DNA of 55,346 nucleotides from Bacteroidota bacterium (GTDB lineage Bacteria > Bacteroidota > Bacteroidia > UKL13-3), in contig JAIXWI010000043.1 of assembly GCA_027491355.1 (NCBI GenBank), positions 1-55,346 on the forward strand, in the 5' to 3' direction. The translations under genes and the position numbers were made by a program. Of the stretch, positions 45,325-54,180 are shown in pieces (position 1 is the first letter of the stretch; each line of letters begins with the position of its first letter). A model generated the notes under the pieces. That model did not search any database and was not told the origin of the DNA. It saw nothing but the letters and a program-made list of their open reading frames with translations.

Positions 45325-45367
45325 TATACCCGATATTTGCAGGTAATTATAGAACCATTAGCGCATA

Positions 45368-48277
45368 ATGAGCGAAACATCAGGAACAAAAAGACTCAAT
45401 GTAGTTGTTAAAGAACTCAATGTAGGAATGACCACATTGGTTGATTTTTTAGCAAAAAAAGGGCATGTCGTTGAAGCCAAACCAACCACCAAACTTACAG
45501 AGGAACAATACGTTACTTTGCTTTCTGAATTTTCTTCAGAAAAGAAAGTTAAACAAGAAGCTAACAAACTTGGTAAAGATAGGATCAAACCAAAAGACGT
45601 GGTGCATGAAATTGCCAAGCCAAAGCCTGTCATATTGGAAGAGGAAGAGGAAGAAGATGGCATCCTTATCAAGTCTGAACTGGTGAACAAAGGCATCAAG
45701 GCTGAAGCTGAAAAACCAGAAGAAAAAAAAGAAGAACTACCTGTTGTTGAAGTTGCTGCACCAACAATTGCTGAAGCAACTGAAAAAGCAAGCAGCAACG
45801 ATGAATTACCTAAATTCAAAGTAATAGGCAAAATAGAATTACCAGGTAAAAAAGCCAAAACCAAAAAGGCTGAACCTGAGCCTCCAATAACTGAGCAACC
45901 AAAAGAAACGCCAATAGAGGTGCCAGTAATTGAAGTTCCATCAGAACCTGAGGCAGTTTCAGAAAATATTGCTCCAATTGAAGCATCCTCACCTGTTGAA
46001 CCAGAAGCTGAGGCTAAAGCTTTTGAAACCAAATATGAAAAATTAGATGGTTTAAAAGTAATGGGTAAAATTGTTTTGAAGGCCGATCCACCCAAAAAAG
46101 CTCAGCCGGTTGCTTCAAGCGATAACTTAGATCAAAAGAAAAAGAGAAAAAGAAAAACTGTTGGTGGGCCATCTGACAACAAACCATCCAATCCAAATCA
46201 ACCGAACAGTCAACCAAATCAAAATAGACCTAATCAACCTGGTCAAGGTAATTTTAATAGAACTGGGAATAGCCCTAACTACAAAGGTAACAATCCATAT
46301 AACAAAGGTGGGTTCAATAGAGGTACAAACAATACCCCTGGAGCACCTAAAACAGAGGTAAGCGAAAAAGAAATTCAAGACAAATTAAAAGCAACCTTAG
46401 CTCGTTTAAATCCTGGAAGCAAAAATCCTAATTTAGGTGCAGTTAGGTCTAAAATTAGAAAACAAAAACGTGACTCTCAGGCAGCAGAAAGAGAAGAAGC
46501 AGCATTACAAGAACAACAAGAACAGAACAAATTAAGAGTAACCGAATTTGTTACTGCAAATGAATTGGCAAAAATGATGAATTTGCAGATTACGCAAATT
46601 ATCAGTGCTTGTATGAGCTTAGGCATGATGGTTTCTATTAACCAAAGATTAGATGCTGAAACCATTGCCATTGTTGCTGAAGAATTTGGTTATGAGGTAG
46701 AATTTGTTTCTGCTGAGGTCCAAGAAGCTGTTGAGGAAGAGATAGATGATCCTGAAATGCTTTTACCAAGAGCACCTATTGTTACTGTAATGGGTCACGT
46801 AGACCATGGTAAAACATCTTTATTAGATTATATCCGAAGAGCCAATGTGGTAAGTGGTGAAGCTGGTGGTATTACACAGCATATAGGAGCCTATGAGGTG
46901 AAACTTGAAAGTGGTAAAAAGATAACCTTTTTAGATACACCTGGTCACGAGGCATTTACTGCTATGCGTGCAAGAGGTGCTAAAATAACAGACATCGTTA
47001 TCATAGTAATTGCCGCTGATGACAGTGTGATGCCACAAACTAAAGAAGCAATCAGCCACTCTTTGGCAGCAGGGGTTCCTATTATTTTTGCCATCAATAA
47101 AATTGACCGTGAAGGTGCAAATCCTGATAAAATAAGAGAGCAACTTTCGGCCATGAATATTTTAGTAGAAGAATGGGGAGGAAAGTACCAATGTCAAGAA
47201 ATTTCAGCTAAAAAAGGTTTGAATATAGAGGCCTTGTTAGAAAAAGTATTGTTAGAAGCTGAAATGCTAGATTTGAAAGCCAATCCTAACAAGCGTGCAA
47301 CAGGCAGTGTCATAGAATCTACGCTGGATAAAGGTAGAGGAATTGTAACTACAGTAATGGTACAAAGTGGCACCATGCAAGTGGGTGACCCTTTGTTAGC
47401 GGGTGTATACAGTGGTAAAGTAAAAGCCATGTTTGATGAGCGGGGCAAAAAAATGGTCAAAGCGGGACCAAGTACTCCTGTCGTAATATTAGGATTTGAT
47501 GGTGCTCCACAAGCTGGTGACCGTTTTATCATTACAAAAAATGACCAAGAGGCCAGAGAAATCTCAACCAAACGTCAACAATTGCAACGCGAACAAGGAA
47601 TCAGAACACATAAACACATTACCTTGGATGAAATTGGAAGAAGATTGGCAATTGGCAACTTCAAAGAATTGAAAGTCATTGTAAAAGGAGACGTAGATGG
47701 TTCTGTTGAGGCCTTGAGTGATTCCTTGATTAAATTGTCTACAGAAGAAGTTCAAGTTAGTGTTATCTATAAAGGTGTTGGACAAATTTCTGAGAGTGAT
47801 GTCATGCTGGCATCTGCTTCAGATGCAATCATTGTCGGATTCCAAGTAAGACCTAGTCCACAAGCTAGAAAATTGGCTGAAACCGAATCGATTGATATCA
47901 GATTGTACTCAATTATCTACAAAGCAATTGAAGAAATCAATGGTGCAATTGAAGGTTTATTGGCGCCTAAATTAGAGGAGAAAATTCTTGGAAATGCTCA
48001 AATCAGAGAGGTTTTCAAAATTTCAAAAGTTGGAACGGTTGCTGGTTGTATGGTTACAGATGGTAAAATTCCAAGAAACGCAAAAATCAGACTCATCAGA
48101 GATGGTGTGGTTGTGTTTACTGGTTCATTGTCTTCACTTAAACGTTTCAAAGACGATGTAAAAGAAGTAAGCAGTGGATATGATTGCGGATTAACCATCC
48201 ACAACTACAATGATTTAAGAGAAGGCGACAACGTAGAAGCCTATGACGAAGTTGAAGTTAAACGAACATTGAAATAA
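45368..48277 (+). CDS. infB: Translation initiation factor IF-2
   Basis: 969-aa GTPase that recruits fMet-tRNA to the 30S subunit. The N-terminal IF2N helix is [23 protein letters not shown] near residues 9-31. Residues 80-240 are an acidic, Pro/Glu/Lys-rich linker, and 255-340 an Asn/Gln/Pro/Gly-rich linker with [20 protein letters not shown] second IF2N-like segment lies near 390-440. The G domain starts about 470: G1 [10 protein letters not shown]2 [16 protein letters not shown]3 DTPGHEAF, G4 NKID. Domains II-IV follow to the end, including the fMet-tRNA-binding C-terminal region. Long N-terminal linkers are normal in Bacteroidota. A strong terminator follows. Confidence 0.96.
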   Translation: MSETSGTKRLNVVVKELNVGMTTLVDFLAKKGHVVEAKPTTKLTEEQYVTLLSEFSSEKKVKQEANKLGKDRIKPKDVVHEIAKPKPVILEEEEEEDGILIKSELVNKGIKAEAEKPEEKKEELPVVEVAAPTIAEATEKASSNDELPKFKVIGKIELPGKKAKTKKAEPEPPITEQPKETPIEVPVIEVPSEPEAVSENIAPIEASSPVEPEAEAKAFETKYEKLDGLKVMGKIVLKADPPKKAQPVASSDNLDQKKKRKRKTVGGPSDNKPSNPNQPNSQPNQNRPNQPGQGNFNRTGNSPNYKGNNPYNKGGFNRGTNNTPGAPKTEVSEKEIQDKLKATLARLNPGSKNPNLGAVRSKIRKQKRDSQAAEREEAALQEQQEQNKLRVTEFVTANELAKMMNLQITQIISACMSLGMMVSINQRLDAETIAIVAEEFGYEVEFVSAEVQEAVEEEIDDPEMLLPRAPIVTVMGHVDHGKTSLLDYIRRANVVSGEAGGITQHIGAYEVKLESGKKITFLDTPGHEAFTAMRARGAKITDIVIIVIAADDSVMPQTKEAISHSLAAGVPIIFAINKIDREGANPDKIREQLSAMNILVEEWGGKYQCQEISAKKGLNIEALLEKVLLEAEMLDLKANPNKRATGSVIESTLDKGRGIVTTVMVQSGTMQVGDPLLAGVYSGKVKAMFDERGKKMVKAGPSTPVVILGFDGAPQAGDRFIITKNDQEAREISTKRQQLQREQGIRTHKHITLDEIGRRLAIGNFKELKVIVKGDVDGSVEALSDSLIKLSTEEVQVSVIYKGVGQISESDVMLASASDAIIVGFQVRPSPQARKLAETESIDIRLYSIIYKAIEEINGAIEGLLAPKLEEKILGNAQIREVFKISKVGTVAGCMVTDGKIPRNAKIRLIRDGVVVFTGSLSSLKRFKDDVKEVSSGYDCGLTIHNYNDLREGDNVEAYDEVEVKRTLK

Positions 48278-48278
48278 C

Positions 48279-48309
48279 AAAAAAGCCGACCATTGGGTCG
48301 GCTTTTTTT
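48279..48309. terminator. Bidirectional intrinsic terminator between infB and maeB
   Basis: Stem AAAAAAGCCGACC/GGTCGGCTTTTTT with an ATTG loop and T-runs on both strands, 1 nt after the infB stop and 17 nt from the end of the convergent maeB gene. Confidence 0.93.
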
Positions 48310-48326
48310 ATGGGTCAAATTCTGAT

Positions 48327-50585
48327 TTATTGCTTTTCTTGAGCATCTACAACAGCAATGGTAACCATATTCACTATCTCTCTGATGCTGCTACCTATTT
48401 GTAAAATATGAGCTGACTTTTTTAGCCCTAATAATACCGGACCAATGGCTTCTGCTGCACCCAATGCTTGTAACATTTTGTAAGTAATATTTCCACTTGA
48501 CAATGAAGGAAAAATAAAGGTATTTACCGGCTCTCCATTCAACTCACTGAAAGGAAAATTTTCTTTCAATAGTTTTTGGTTCATGGCAATGTTAGCTTGA
48601 ATTTCTCCATCTACTACCATTTGAGGATACATTGCTTTGAGTGCGCTTCTCACTTCAGCCATTTTGGAAGGAACTTCACCTGATGCTGAACCAAAATTAC
48701 TATATGAAAGTAATGCTGTCTTAGGTTGAATATTGAATTTTTTTACTGCTGCATTTGCCAATGCTGTAATATCGATGAGTTCTTTCACGGTGGGGTCTGG
48801 ATTGACTGTACAATCAGCAAAAAACAATGGGCCCTTTTTACTCAACATGATATACATACCGGCAACAACAGAAGTATGCTCTTCTTTACCTAAAATTTGC
48901 AAAGCTGGTCTGATGGTTGAAGGATAATTTTTAGTAAGGCCAGAAATCATAGCATCTGCCTCACCAGTTTCAACCATCATTGGTGCAAAATAACTTCTGT
49001 CCCTAACCAATTTCTTGGCTTCATACAAAGTGATGCCCTTTCTTTGACGTTTTTGGAACAAAATAGCTGCAAAAGCATTTCGCTTTTCTTCATGTTCCAT
49101 TGGGTCTATTATTTGAACATCTCCTAATTTGATGTCGTGCTCCGCAATAATTTGCTCAATTTTTGAACGGTTACCCAGTAAAATAGGAATAGCAATTCCC
49201 TCGTCTTTTACAATTTGAGCTGCTCTTAATATTTTATAATTATCAGCTTCACTGAATACTACGCGTTTCGGTGCTTGCTTGGCTTTGTCTGTAAGAGCTC
49301 GCATAAAATTACTCTCATTTCCTAAGCGGTTTAACAAGGTATTGTGATATGCTTCCCAATCTTTGATTGGATGTTTTGCAACTCCACTATCCATAGCAGC
49401 TTTAGCAACAGCAGGCGAAACTGTTGTAATAAGTCGCGGATCTATGGGTTTAGGAATGATATAAGATCTACCAAACGTTACATTTTTTTCTTCATATGCA
49501 AGCAATACCATTTCGGGTACAGGCTCTTTGGCTAACTTAGCCAAAGCGTGTACTGCGGCAATCTTCATTTCCTCATTAATTTTAGTAGCTCTTACATCAA
49601 GAGCACCTCTAAAAATATAAGGAAAACCCAATACATTGTTTACTTGATTAGGATGGTCGCTTCTACCCGTACACATGATGATATCTGGCCTTGAAGCCAT
49701 TGCTAAATCATATTGTATTTCCGGATTTGGGTTAGCCAATGCAAAAACTATGCAGTCTTTGTTCATGCTCCTGATCATATCTTGAGTAACAACATCTGCC
49801 TTTGATAAACCAACAAATACATCTGCGTTTTGTAAAGCATCTGTTAGGGTATGGATGTCTCTATCAGTAGCAAATTGTTGCTTGATTGAATCCAATGCTG
49901 GATTGTCTTTTCTAATCACACCTTTGCTATCGCACATCACTAAATTTTCAGGTGAAACACCAAGGGCTAACATTATTTTGGCACAGCTGATAGCCGAAGC
50001 TCCTGCACCATTGTAAACAACTTTAACTTTTGAAATTTCTTTGCCTACCAGTTCCAATGCATTCAACAATGCTGCACCTGTAATGATTGCTGTTCCATGT
50101 TGGTCATCGTGCATGATTGGAATATCCAATTCTTCTTTGAGGCGGGTTTCAATTTCAAAGCATTCTGGTGCTTTGATGTCTTCTAAATTGATGCCTCCAA
50201 AAGTACATGAGATGTTCTTTACAGTTTGAATAAAGGACTCAACATCTTTGGTATTGACTTCTATATCAAAAACATCAATATCTGCAAATATCTTAAACAA
50301 CACCCCTTTGCCCTCCATTACAGGTTTTGAGGCTTCTGCACCAATATCACCTAAACCTAAAACAGCCGTTCCATTAGAAATAACTGCAACCAAATTCCCT
50401 TTGGCTGTATATTTGTAAATGTCTTCAGAATTTTCTGCAATGGCTAAACAGGGTTCTGCAACTCCTGGTGAATAGGCCAAACTCAAATCTCTTTTAGTAT
50501 TTGTAGGCTTGGTAGGTACAACAGCAATTTTGCCGGGTCTGCCTTTGCTGTGGTATTTTAACGCGTCTTCTTTTAATGAACTCAT
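48327..50585 (-). CDS. maeB: NADP-dependent malic enzyme with phosphotransacetylase-like domain
   Basis: 752-aa two-domain protein. Residues 1-410 are malic enzyme, converting malate to pyruvate, CO2 and [16 protein letters not shown] near 34-44, the metal/catalytic segment [19 protein letters not shown] near 155-173, and the Rossmann loop [18 protein letters not shown] near 190-207. Residues about 430-752 match the phosphate acetyltransferase fold ([19 protein letters not shown], then the C-terminal [14 protein letters not shown]). In other MaeB proteins this domain is usually not a working transacetylase but responds to acetyl-CoA. Length fits MaeB (about 760 aa). The LOG gene ends 15 nt upstream, on the same strand. 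Confidence 0.94.
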   Translation of the reverse strand: MSSLKEDALKYHSKGRPGKIAVVPTKPTNTKRDLSLAYSPGVAEPCLAIAENSEDIYKYTAKGNLVAVISNGTAVLGLGDIGAEASKPVMEGKGVLFKIFADIDVFDIEVNTKDVESFIQTVKNISCTFGGINLEDIKAPECFEIETRLKEELDIPIMHDDQHGTAIITGAALLNALELVGKEISKVKVVYNGAGASAISCAKIMLALGVSPENLVMCDSKGVIRKDNPALDSIKQQFATDRDIHTLTDALQNADVFVGLSKADVVTQDMIRSMNKDCIVFALANPNPEIQYDLAMASRPDIIMCTGRSDHPNQVNNVLGFPYIFRGALDVRATKINEEMKIAAVHALAKLAKEPVPEMVLLAYEEKNVTFGRSYIIPKPIDPRLITTVSPAVAKAAMDSGVAKHPIKDWEAYHNTLLNRLGNESNFMRALTDKAKQAPKRVVFSEADNYKILRAAQIVKDEGIAIPILLGNRSKIEQIIAEHDIKLGDVQIIDPMEHEEKRNAFAAILFQKRQRKGITLYEAKKLVRDRSYFAPMMVETGEADAMISGLTKNYPSTIRPALQILGKEEHTSVVAGMYIMLSKKGPLFFADCTVNPDPTVKELIDITALANAAVKKFNIQPKTALLSYSNFGSASGEVPSKMAEVRSALKAMYPQMVVDGEIQANIAMNQKLLKENFPFSELNGEPVNTFIFPSLSSGNITYKMLQALGAAEAIGPVLLGLKKSAHILQIGSSIREIVNMVTIAVVDAQEKQ

Positions 50586-50600
50586 GAATGGTTTAATCTG

Positions 50601-51308
50601 TTAAAAATTTGGTTTGATACTCATCTCTGCATAGTAATCAATAATTGCGCCCACTGCTTCATCTGCAGTGTCAACCAATTTGAATAAGAACAAATCTTCC
50701 TCGTTGATGTTTTTCTCTTTTTTACACATGGTTTCTTTGAGCCAGTCTATGAGTCCACCCCAATATTCTGTTCCAACTAAAACAACCGGGAAACGAGCTA
50801 CTTTATGAGTTTGAATCAAGGTCAACGACTCAAATAACTCGTCAAGTGTGCCAAAACCTCCTGGCATTGCTATAAAGCCTTGAGCATATTTTACAAACAT
50901 CACTTTTCTGACAAAAAAGTAGTCAAAGTTGATGTTTTTATCTTGATCAATGTACTTGTTATGAAATTGTTCGAATGGCAATACAATATTGAGACCTACT
51001 GACTTCCCCCCTGCTTCATATGCACCTTTGTTTCCAGCTTCCATTATTCCTGGTCCACCACCAGTAATTACCCCAAAACCTACTTTTACCAGTTTTTTTG
51101 CAATTTCTTCTGCCAATAAATAATACTTGTTGTCGTTTTTGGTACGTGCAGATCCAAAAATGGAAACACATGGCCCAATTTTACTCATTTTCTCGAAGCC
51201 CTCTACAAACTCCGCCATGATTTTAAAAGTGGCCCAACTATCGCTCACTTTGATTTCAGGCCAATCCTTTTTTTGGAAAGCCAATTTAATGCGTTCTTCT
51301 TCTGTCAT
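50601..51308 (-). CDS. LOG-family protein (TIGR00730, nucleotide 5'-monophosphate phosphoribohydrolase type)
   Basis: 235-aa Rossmann-fold protein of the LOG/YgdH family. The two diagnostic motifs are VITGGGPGIMEAGNKGAYEAGG near residues 79-100 and PGGFGTLDELFESLTLIQ near 148-165 (PGGxGTxxE). Relatives hydrolyse cytokinin riboside 5'-monophosphate or purine/pyrimidine nucleoside monophosphates into base plus ribose-5-phosphate; the in vivo substrate in Bacteroidota is unproven. It lies between yqeY and maeB on the minus strand, 15 nt before maeB, probably cotranscribed with both. Confidence 0.9.
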   Translation of the reverse strand: MTEEERIKLAFQKKDWPEIKVSDSWATFKIMAEFVEGFEKMSKIGPCVSIFGSARTKNDNKYYLLAEEIAKKLVKVGFGVITGGGPGIMEAGNKGAYEAGGKSVGLNIVLPFEQFHNKYIDQDKNINFDYFFVRKVMFVKYAQGFIAMPGGFGTLDELFESLTLIQTHKVARFPVVLVGTEYWGGLIDWLKETMCKKEKNINEEDLFLFKLVDTADEAVGAIIDYYAEMSIKPNF

Positions 51309-51348
51309 TTTATAAAAATTTAAGGGCTATGAGCCCACATGAAATGAA

Positions 51349-51798
51349 TTAAGACAACAATTCTTTCAGACTTGCCGAAATGATTTTACCGTCAGCTCTG
51401 CCCGCAAAGTGTTTCATTGCAATTGGCATTACTTTAGAAAAATCTGCTGCTGAAGTTGCTCCATTTGCTTGAAGCAATGCTGTTAATTCTTGTTTGATTT
51501 GCTCAGGTGATAACTGGGCAGGTAAATATTTTTCAATTACGGTTAATTCTTCTGATTCGGTTTTAGCCAAATCTGTTCTGCCGTTTTGTACATAAATATC
51601 TAACGATTCTTTTCTTTGTTTGGCCAGTTTTTGAAAAATTTTAATGGCTTGCTCATCTGAAACAATACCATTGGCTCCGGCCTCTGAACCAGCCAGCAAC
51701 AATGCCGACTTTAAACCACGCAATGCCCTAAGACTGGCTTCGTCTTTGGCTTTCATTGCTGTAATGATGTCTGCGTTTACTTTTTCTTGTAAAGTCAT
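51349..51798 (-). CDS. YqeY/GatB-like domain protein
   Basis: 149-aa helical protein of the YqeY family, homologous to the tail domain of GatB and possibly tRNA-binding. Conserved segments are TAMKAKDEASLRALRGLKSAL near residues 13-33, RKESLDIYVQNGRTDLAKTES near 62-82, and VIEKYLPAQLSPEQI near 88-102. The C-terminal region FAGRADGKIISASLKELLS is the end typical of the family (GxxxGKxV-like). Length is normal. It precedes the LOG gene by 40 nt. Its detailed function is unknown, though linkage to amidotransferase-dependent tRNA charging is often proposed. Confidence 0.92.
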   Translation of the reverse strand: MTLQEKVNADIITAMKAKDEASLRALRGLKSALLLAGSEAGANGIVSDEQAIKIFQKLAKQRKESLDIYVQNGRTDLAKTESEELTVIEKYLPAQLSPEQIKQELTALLQANGATSAADFSKVMPIAMKHFAGRADGKIISASLKELLS

Positions 51799-51851
51799 GG
51801 TCTATTTCTTAACTATCAAATGAAGTCAATATTATTGGCTAATACAACTTT

Positions 51852-52640
51852 CTATTTTTTCTTTGTAATAAATTTACTGCCTTTTCCTAAGAAAAAGCTG
51901 AAAGTATCACTTCTTAATCCCAATCTCAAAGTTTCTAACGGAATGATGTCGTTTGGTGCGATGTTTCCTAAATTTACATTAGCTCCAACAAGTTTGATAA
52001 AATAGGTTTGCTGAGCTTTTTGAGGTGCCTCCCAAATAATTTTTTCTTCAGGTATTTTGGTTAAAATTTCCTGAACCAGGCCTTCTCTCACTTCTCCGCT
52101 ACTTCTGTAAACACCAACATTCCCAGCTTCTCTTGCCTCGGCTATTACTTTCCAAGCACCAGCAGCCAGCTCACTTTGCATGAGTTCTATCCATTGGTAA
52201 GGAGGAATGATTTTTTCTACATCTTTACTACCTACCTCACTAAGAACAGTTACATGCTTGCTAAGTTTAGCAATGAGTTCCAATTTCATGTCATGTGGCA
52301 GCTCAATTGAACCATCTGAAATCTCTGCATGTTGCATGCCATATTTTTCAAGCATTTTGATGTAATCTTCAAATTGATTGCGAACCAAATAAGCTTCAAA
52401 AAGTGTACCGCCAAAATAAACAATCATGCCATTTGATTGATAGAGCTTAATTTTCTCTTGCAAGTTTGGGGTCACATAGGATGTTCCAAATCCTAACTTA
52501 ACTATATCTGTATAAGTTCCACTGACTGCAATCATGTCTTCAGCCTCACGCATGCTCAAGCCTTTATCCATTACCATTGTAAGTCCTGAATTTCTAGGCT
52601 TGATAGGCCTCTCTGGAATATGTTTTAACTTAAAGTTCAT
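51852..52640 (-). CDS. ComA-family phosphosulfolactate synthase
   Basis: 262-aa TIM-barrel enzyme of the ComA family, which adds sulfite to phosphoenolpyruvate, giving phosphosulfolactate (first step of archaeal coenzyme M synthesis). Family segments: RPIKPRNSGLTMVMDKGLS near residues 11-29, VKLGFGTSYV near 48-57, YFGGTLFEAYL near 75-85, ISDGSIELP near 107-115, VLSEVGSKD near 132-140, and EAREAGNVGVYRSSGEVR near 169-186. Bacteroidota do not make coenzyme M; the product could feed sulfolactate or the cysteate used for sulfonolipids. This is inference from chemistry, not from a linked pathway: no ComB or ComC is nearby. Confidence 0.88.
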   Translation of the reverse strand: MNFKLKHIPERPIKPRNSGLTMVMDKGLSMREAEDMIAVSGTYTDIVKLGFGTSYVTPNLQEKIKLYQSNGMIVYFGGTLFEAYLVRNQFEDYIKMLEKYGMQHAEISDGSIELPHDMKLELIAKLSKHVTVLSEVGSKDVEKIIPPYQWIELMQSELAAGAWKVIAEAREAGNVGVYRSSGEVREGLVQEILTKIPEEKIIWEAPQKAQQTYFIKLVGANVNLGNIAPNDIIPLETLRLGLRSDTFSFFLGKGSKFITKKK

Positions 52641-52684
52641 TGTAAAGTGCGCAAATTAAAGCTTTTAAAACAAGATGTTTCAAC

Positions 52685-54094
52685 TCAATCTGTTGATTTT
52701 GGACGATAAATATCAACCAGGTGTAAATAGTCAGGAATAAGTGTCAATTCTGGATAGGTTTTAAACACGTGATTGTGTTCTTCAAAATTGATTTGCAATG
52801 CTTTTTCAAACTGCACAAGCGCTTCTTTAGCTTTTCCTGCTTTCTGAAGTACCAATGCCAATCTGTAATAGCAAGCATATGAATCGGGGTTGTAAGACAA
52901 AGCCTTTCTGAGTAATTGCTCAGCCCCACTATAATCTGCTGCTGTGTAAAGTACAAAAGACCAGTCAATCCAAGCCTCAACAAATGAAGGATCAATTTCT
53001 GTTATTTTTTCAAATGTTCCCATTGCATCATTTGATAAATCCAATGAAAATTCGCATTCACCCAATACCATCAAGTATTCAATATTGTCTGTCTCTAACA
53101 ATACTGCACGTTTAAAAAATTGTAAGGCATCTTTTCCTTTATTGTCCTTGTACAATGTTAAGCCAATTCCAAACCAAGCTTCTGCCAAATTTGGGTTTGA
53201 CAAGCTGGCTTTTTTATACAAAGTCCTTGATTGCTCGTAATCTCCTTTTCGTTCATAACATCCTGCTAAATTGCAAAGGGTTATTCCATCCTCTCCTTCC
53301 TCATCTATGACCTCTTGATAGGTTGAAATTGCATCATCAAACAACTCCATTTCAACCAATGCATTTGCTTTATTAAATTTAGCTACCGTATATGTTTCAT
53401 CAATAACCAAACAATAATCAAATGCTTCAATAGCCTCTTTAAAATGGTTAAGTTTGGTGTGTATGACCCCCAAATTGTACCAAGCGGTTGCATTGTAAGG
53501 CTCAATGTCTATTAATTGATTGAGCAATGCAATGGCCTCTTCATATCTGTATAACAAATCAAGGCAGTTAGCTGTTTCGTAATATGCTTGTTCATTGGCA
53601 ACATCTAACTTAATAATTTCCTTGAAGTAGTAAATGGCCTCTGAAAACAAATCATGGTCTTGGAATATGAAACCAATTTCAAACAAACAATCTGTTAATT
53701 CATCGGTAAATTGTATTGCCTTTTCAAAACAATGTTTGGCAGATGAAGCATCGTCTAAACCCAGTAAAACCTCTCCTTTGAGTAAGTATACCTCTGAATT
53801 ACAAGGCTCGTAAATTGCTGCTTTATCTAATTCCACAAGGGCTAAATCATGCCTATCTGTGTGTAAATAAACTTCTGCCAATTTGACCCAAAAGCCAACA
53901 TGTTGAGGATACATGTCTAGCCCATAATGTATAGCTGATTCAGCCTTTTTATATTTTTCCTGCTGTAAATAATGCTCTGCTATCATTTCTATTGCATCAG
54001 GTTCAAAATAGTCTTTGGTTCTATTCCTGAGCATTTTCTCGTAGCGTTGAACAAAATTGCTGGTTTCCTCTCCTAAAAAATCATTTCCTTCCAT
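52685..54094 (-). CDS. Tetratricopeptide repeat protein
   Basis: 469-aa protein consisting mostly of TPR units of 34 residues, about eleven to twelve from residue 25 to 445. Typical units are EAIYYFKEIIKLDVANEQAY, ATAWYNLGVIHTKLNHFKEA and ALVQFEKALQINFEEHNH. There is no signal peptide or membrane helix, so it is probably cytoplasmic. Such arrays bind other proteins; no partner can be named. A TATTTTTG box lies 19 nt upstream of the ATG. It is divergent from the M1 peptidase gene. The ComA-like gene starts 44 nt after its stop. Confidence 0.9.
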   Translation of the reverse strand: MEGNDFLGEETSNFVQRYEKMLRNRTKDYFEPDAIEMIAEHYLQQEKYKKAESAIHYGLDMYPQHVGFWVKLAEVYLHTDRHDLALVELDKAAIYEPCNSEVYLLKGEVLLGLDDASSAKHCFEKAIQFTDELTDCLFEIGFIFQDHDLFSEAIYYFKEIIKLDVANEQAYYETANCLDLLYRYEEAIALLNQLIDIEPYNATAWYNLGVIHTKLNHFKEAIEAFDYCLVIDETYTVAKFNKANALVEMELFDDAISTYQEVIDEEGEDGITLCNLAGCYERKGDYEQSRTLYKKASLSNPNLAEAWFGIGLTLYKDNKGKDALQFFKRAVLLETDNIEYLMVLGECEFSLDLSNDAMGTFEKITEIDPSFVEAWIDWSFVLYTAADYSGAEQLLRKALSYNPDSYACYYRLALVLQKAGKAKEALVQFEKALQINFEEHNHVFKTYPELTLIPDYLHLVDIYRPKSTD

Positions 54095-54113
54095 GGCAAT
54101 TCATTTAACTATT

Positions 54114-54121
54114 CAAAAATA
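54114..54121 (-). promoter_or_regulatory. -7 box TATTTTTG upstream of TPR gene
   Basis: Exact TAnnTTTG match on the minus strand, 19 nt before the TPR gene's ATG. No upstream TTG at the usual distance was found. Confidence 0.45.
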
Positions 54122-54180
54122 ACTGAAAGTTCTTTAGTCAGATGCCTATTATCTCCTTTTTTTTTACAATTTTTGAACCA

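Noticed and set aside
45358-46095. 245-codon minus-strand frame opposite infB, rich in Ser/Gly
   Set aside because: A composition shadow of the Glu/Lys/Pro-rich IF-2 linker; infB is certain.
46195-46340. Repetitive CAACC/AATCAA-rich DNA in infB as a possible repeat element
   Set aside because: Encodes the in-frame Asn/Gln/Pro linker of IF-2, normal in this phylum; no exact tandem unit.
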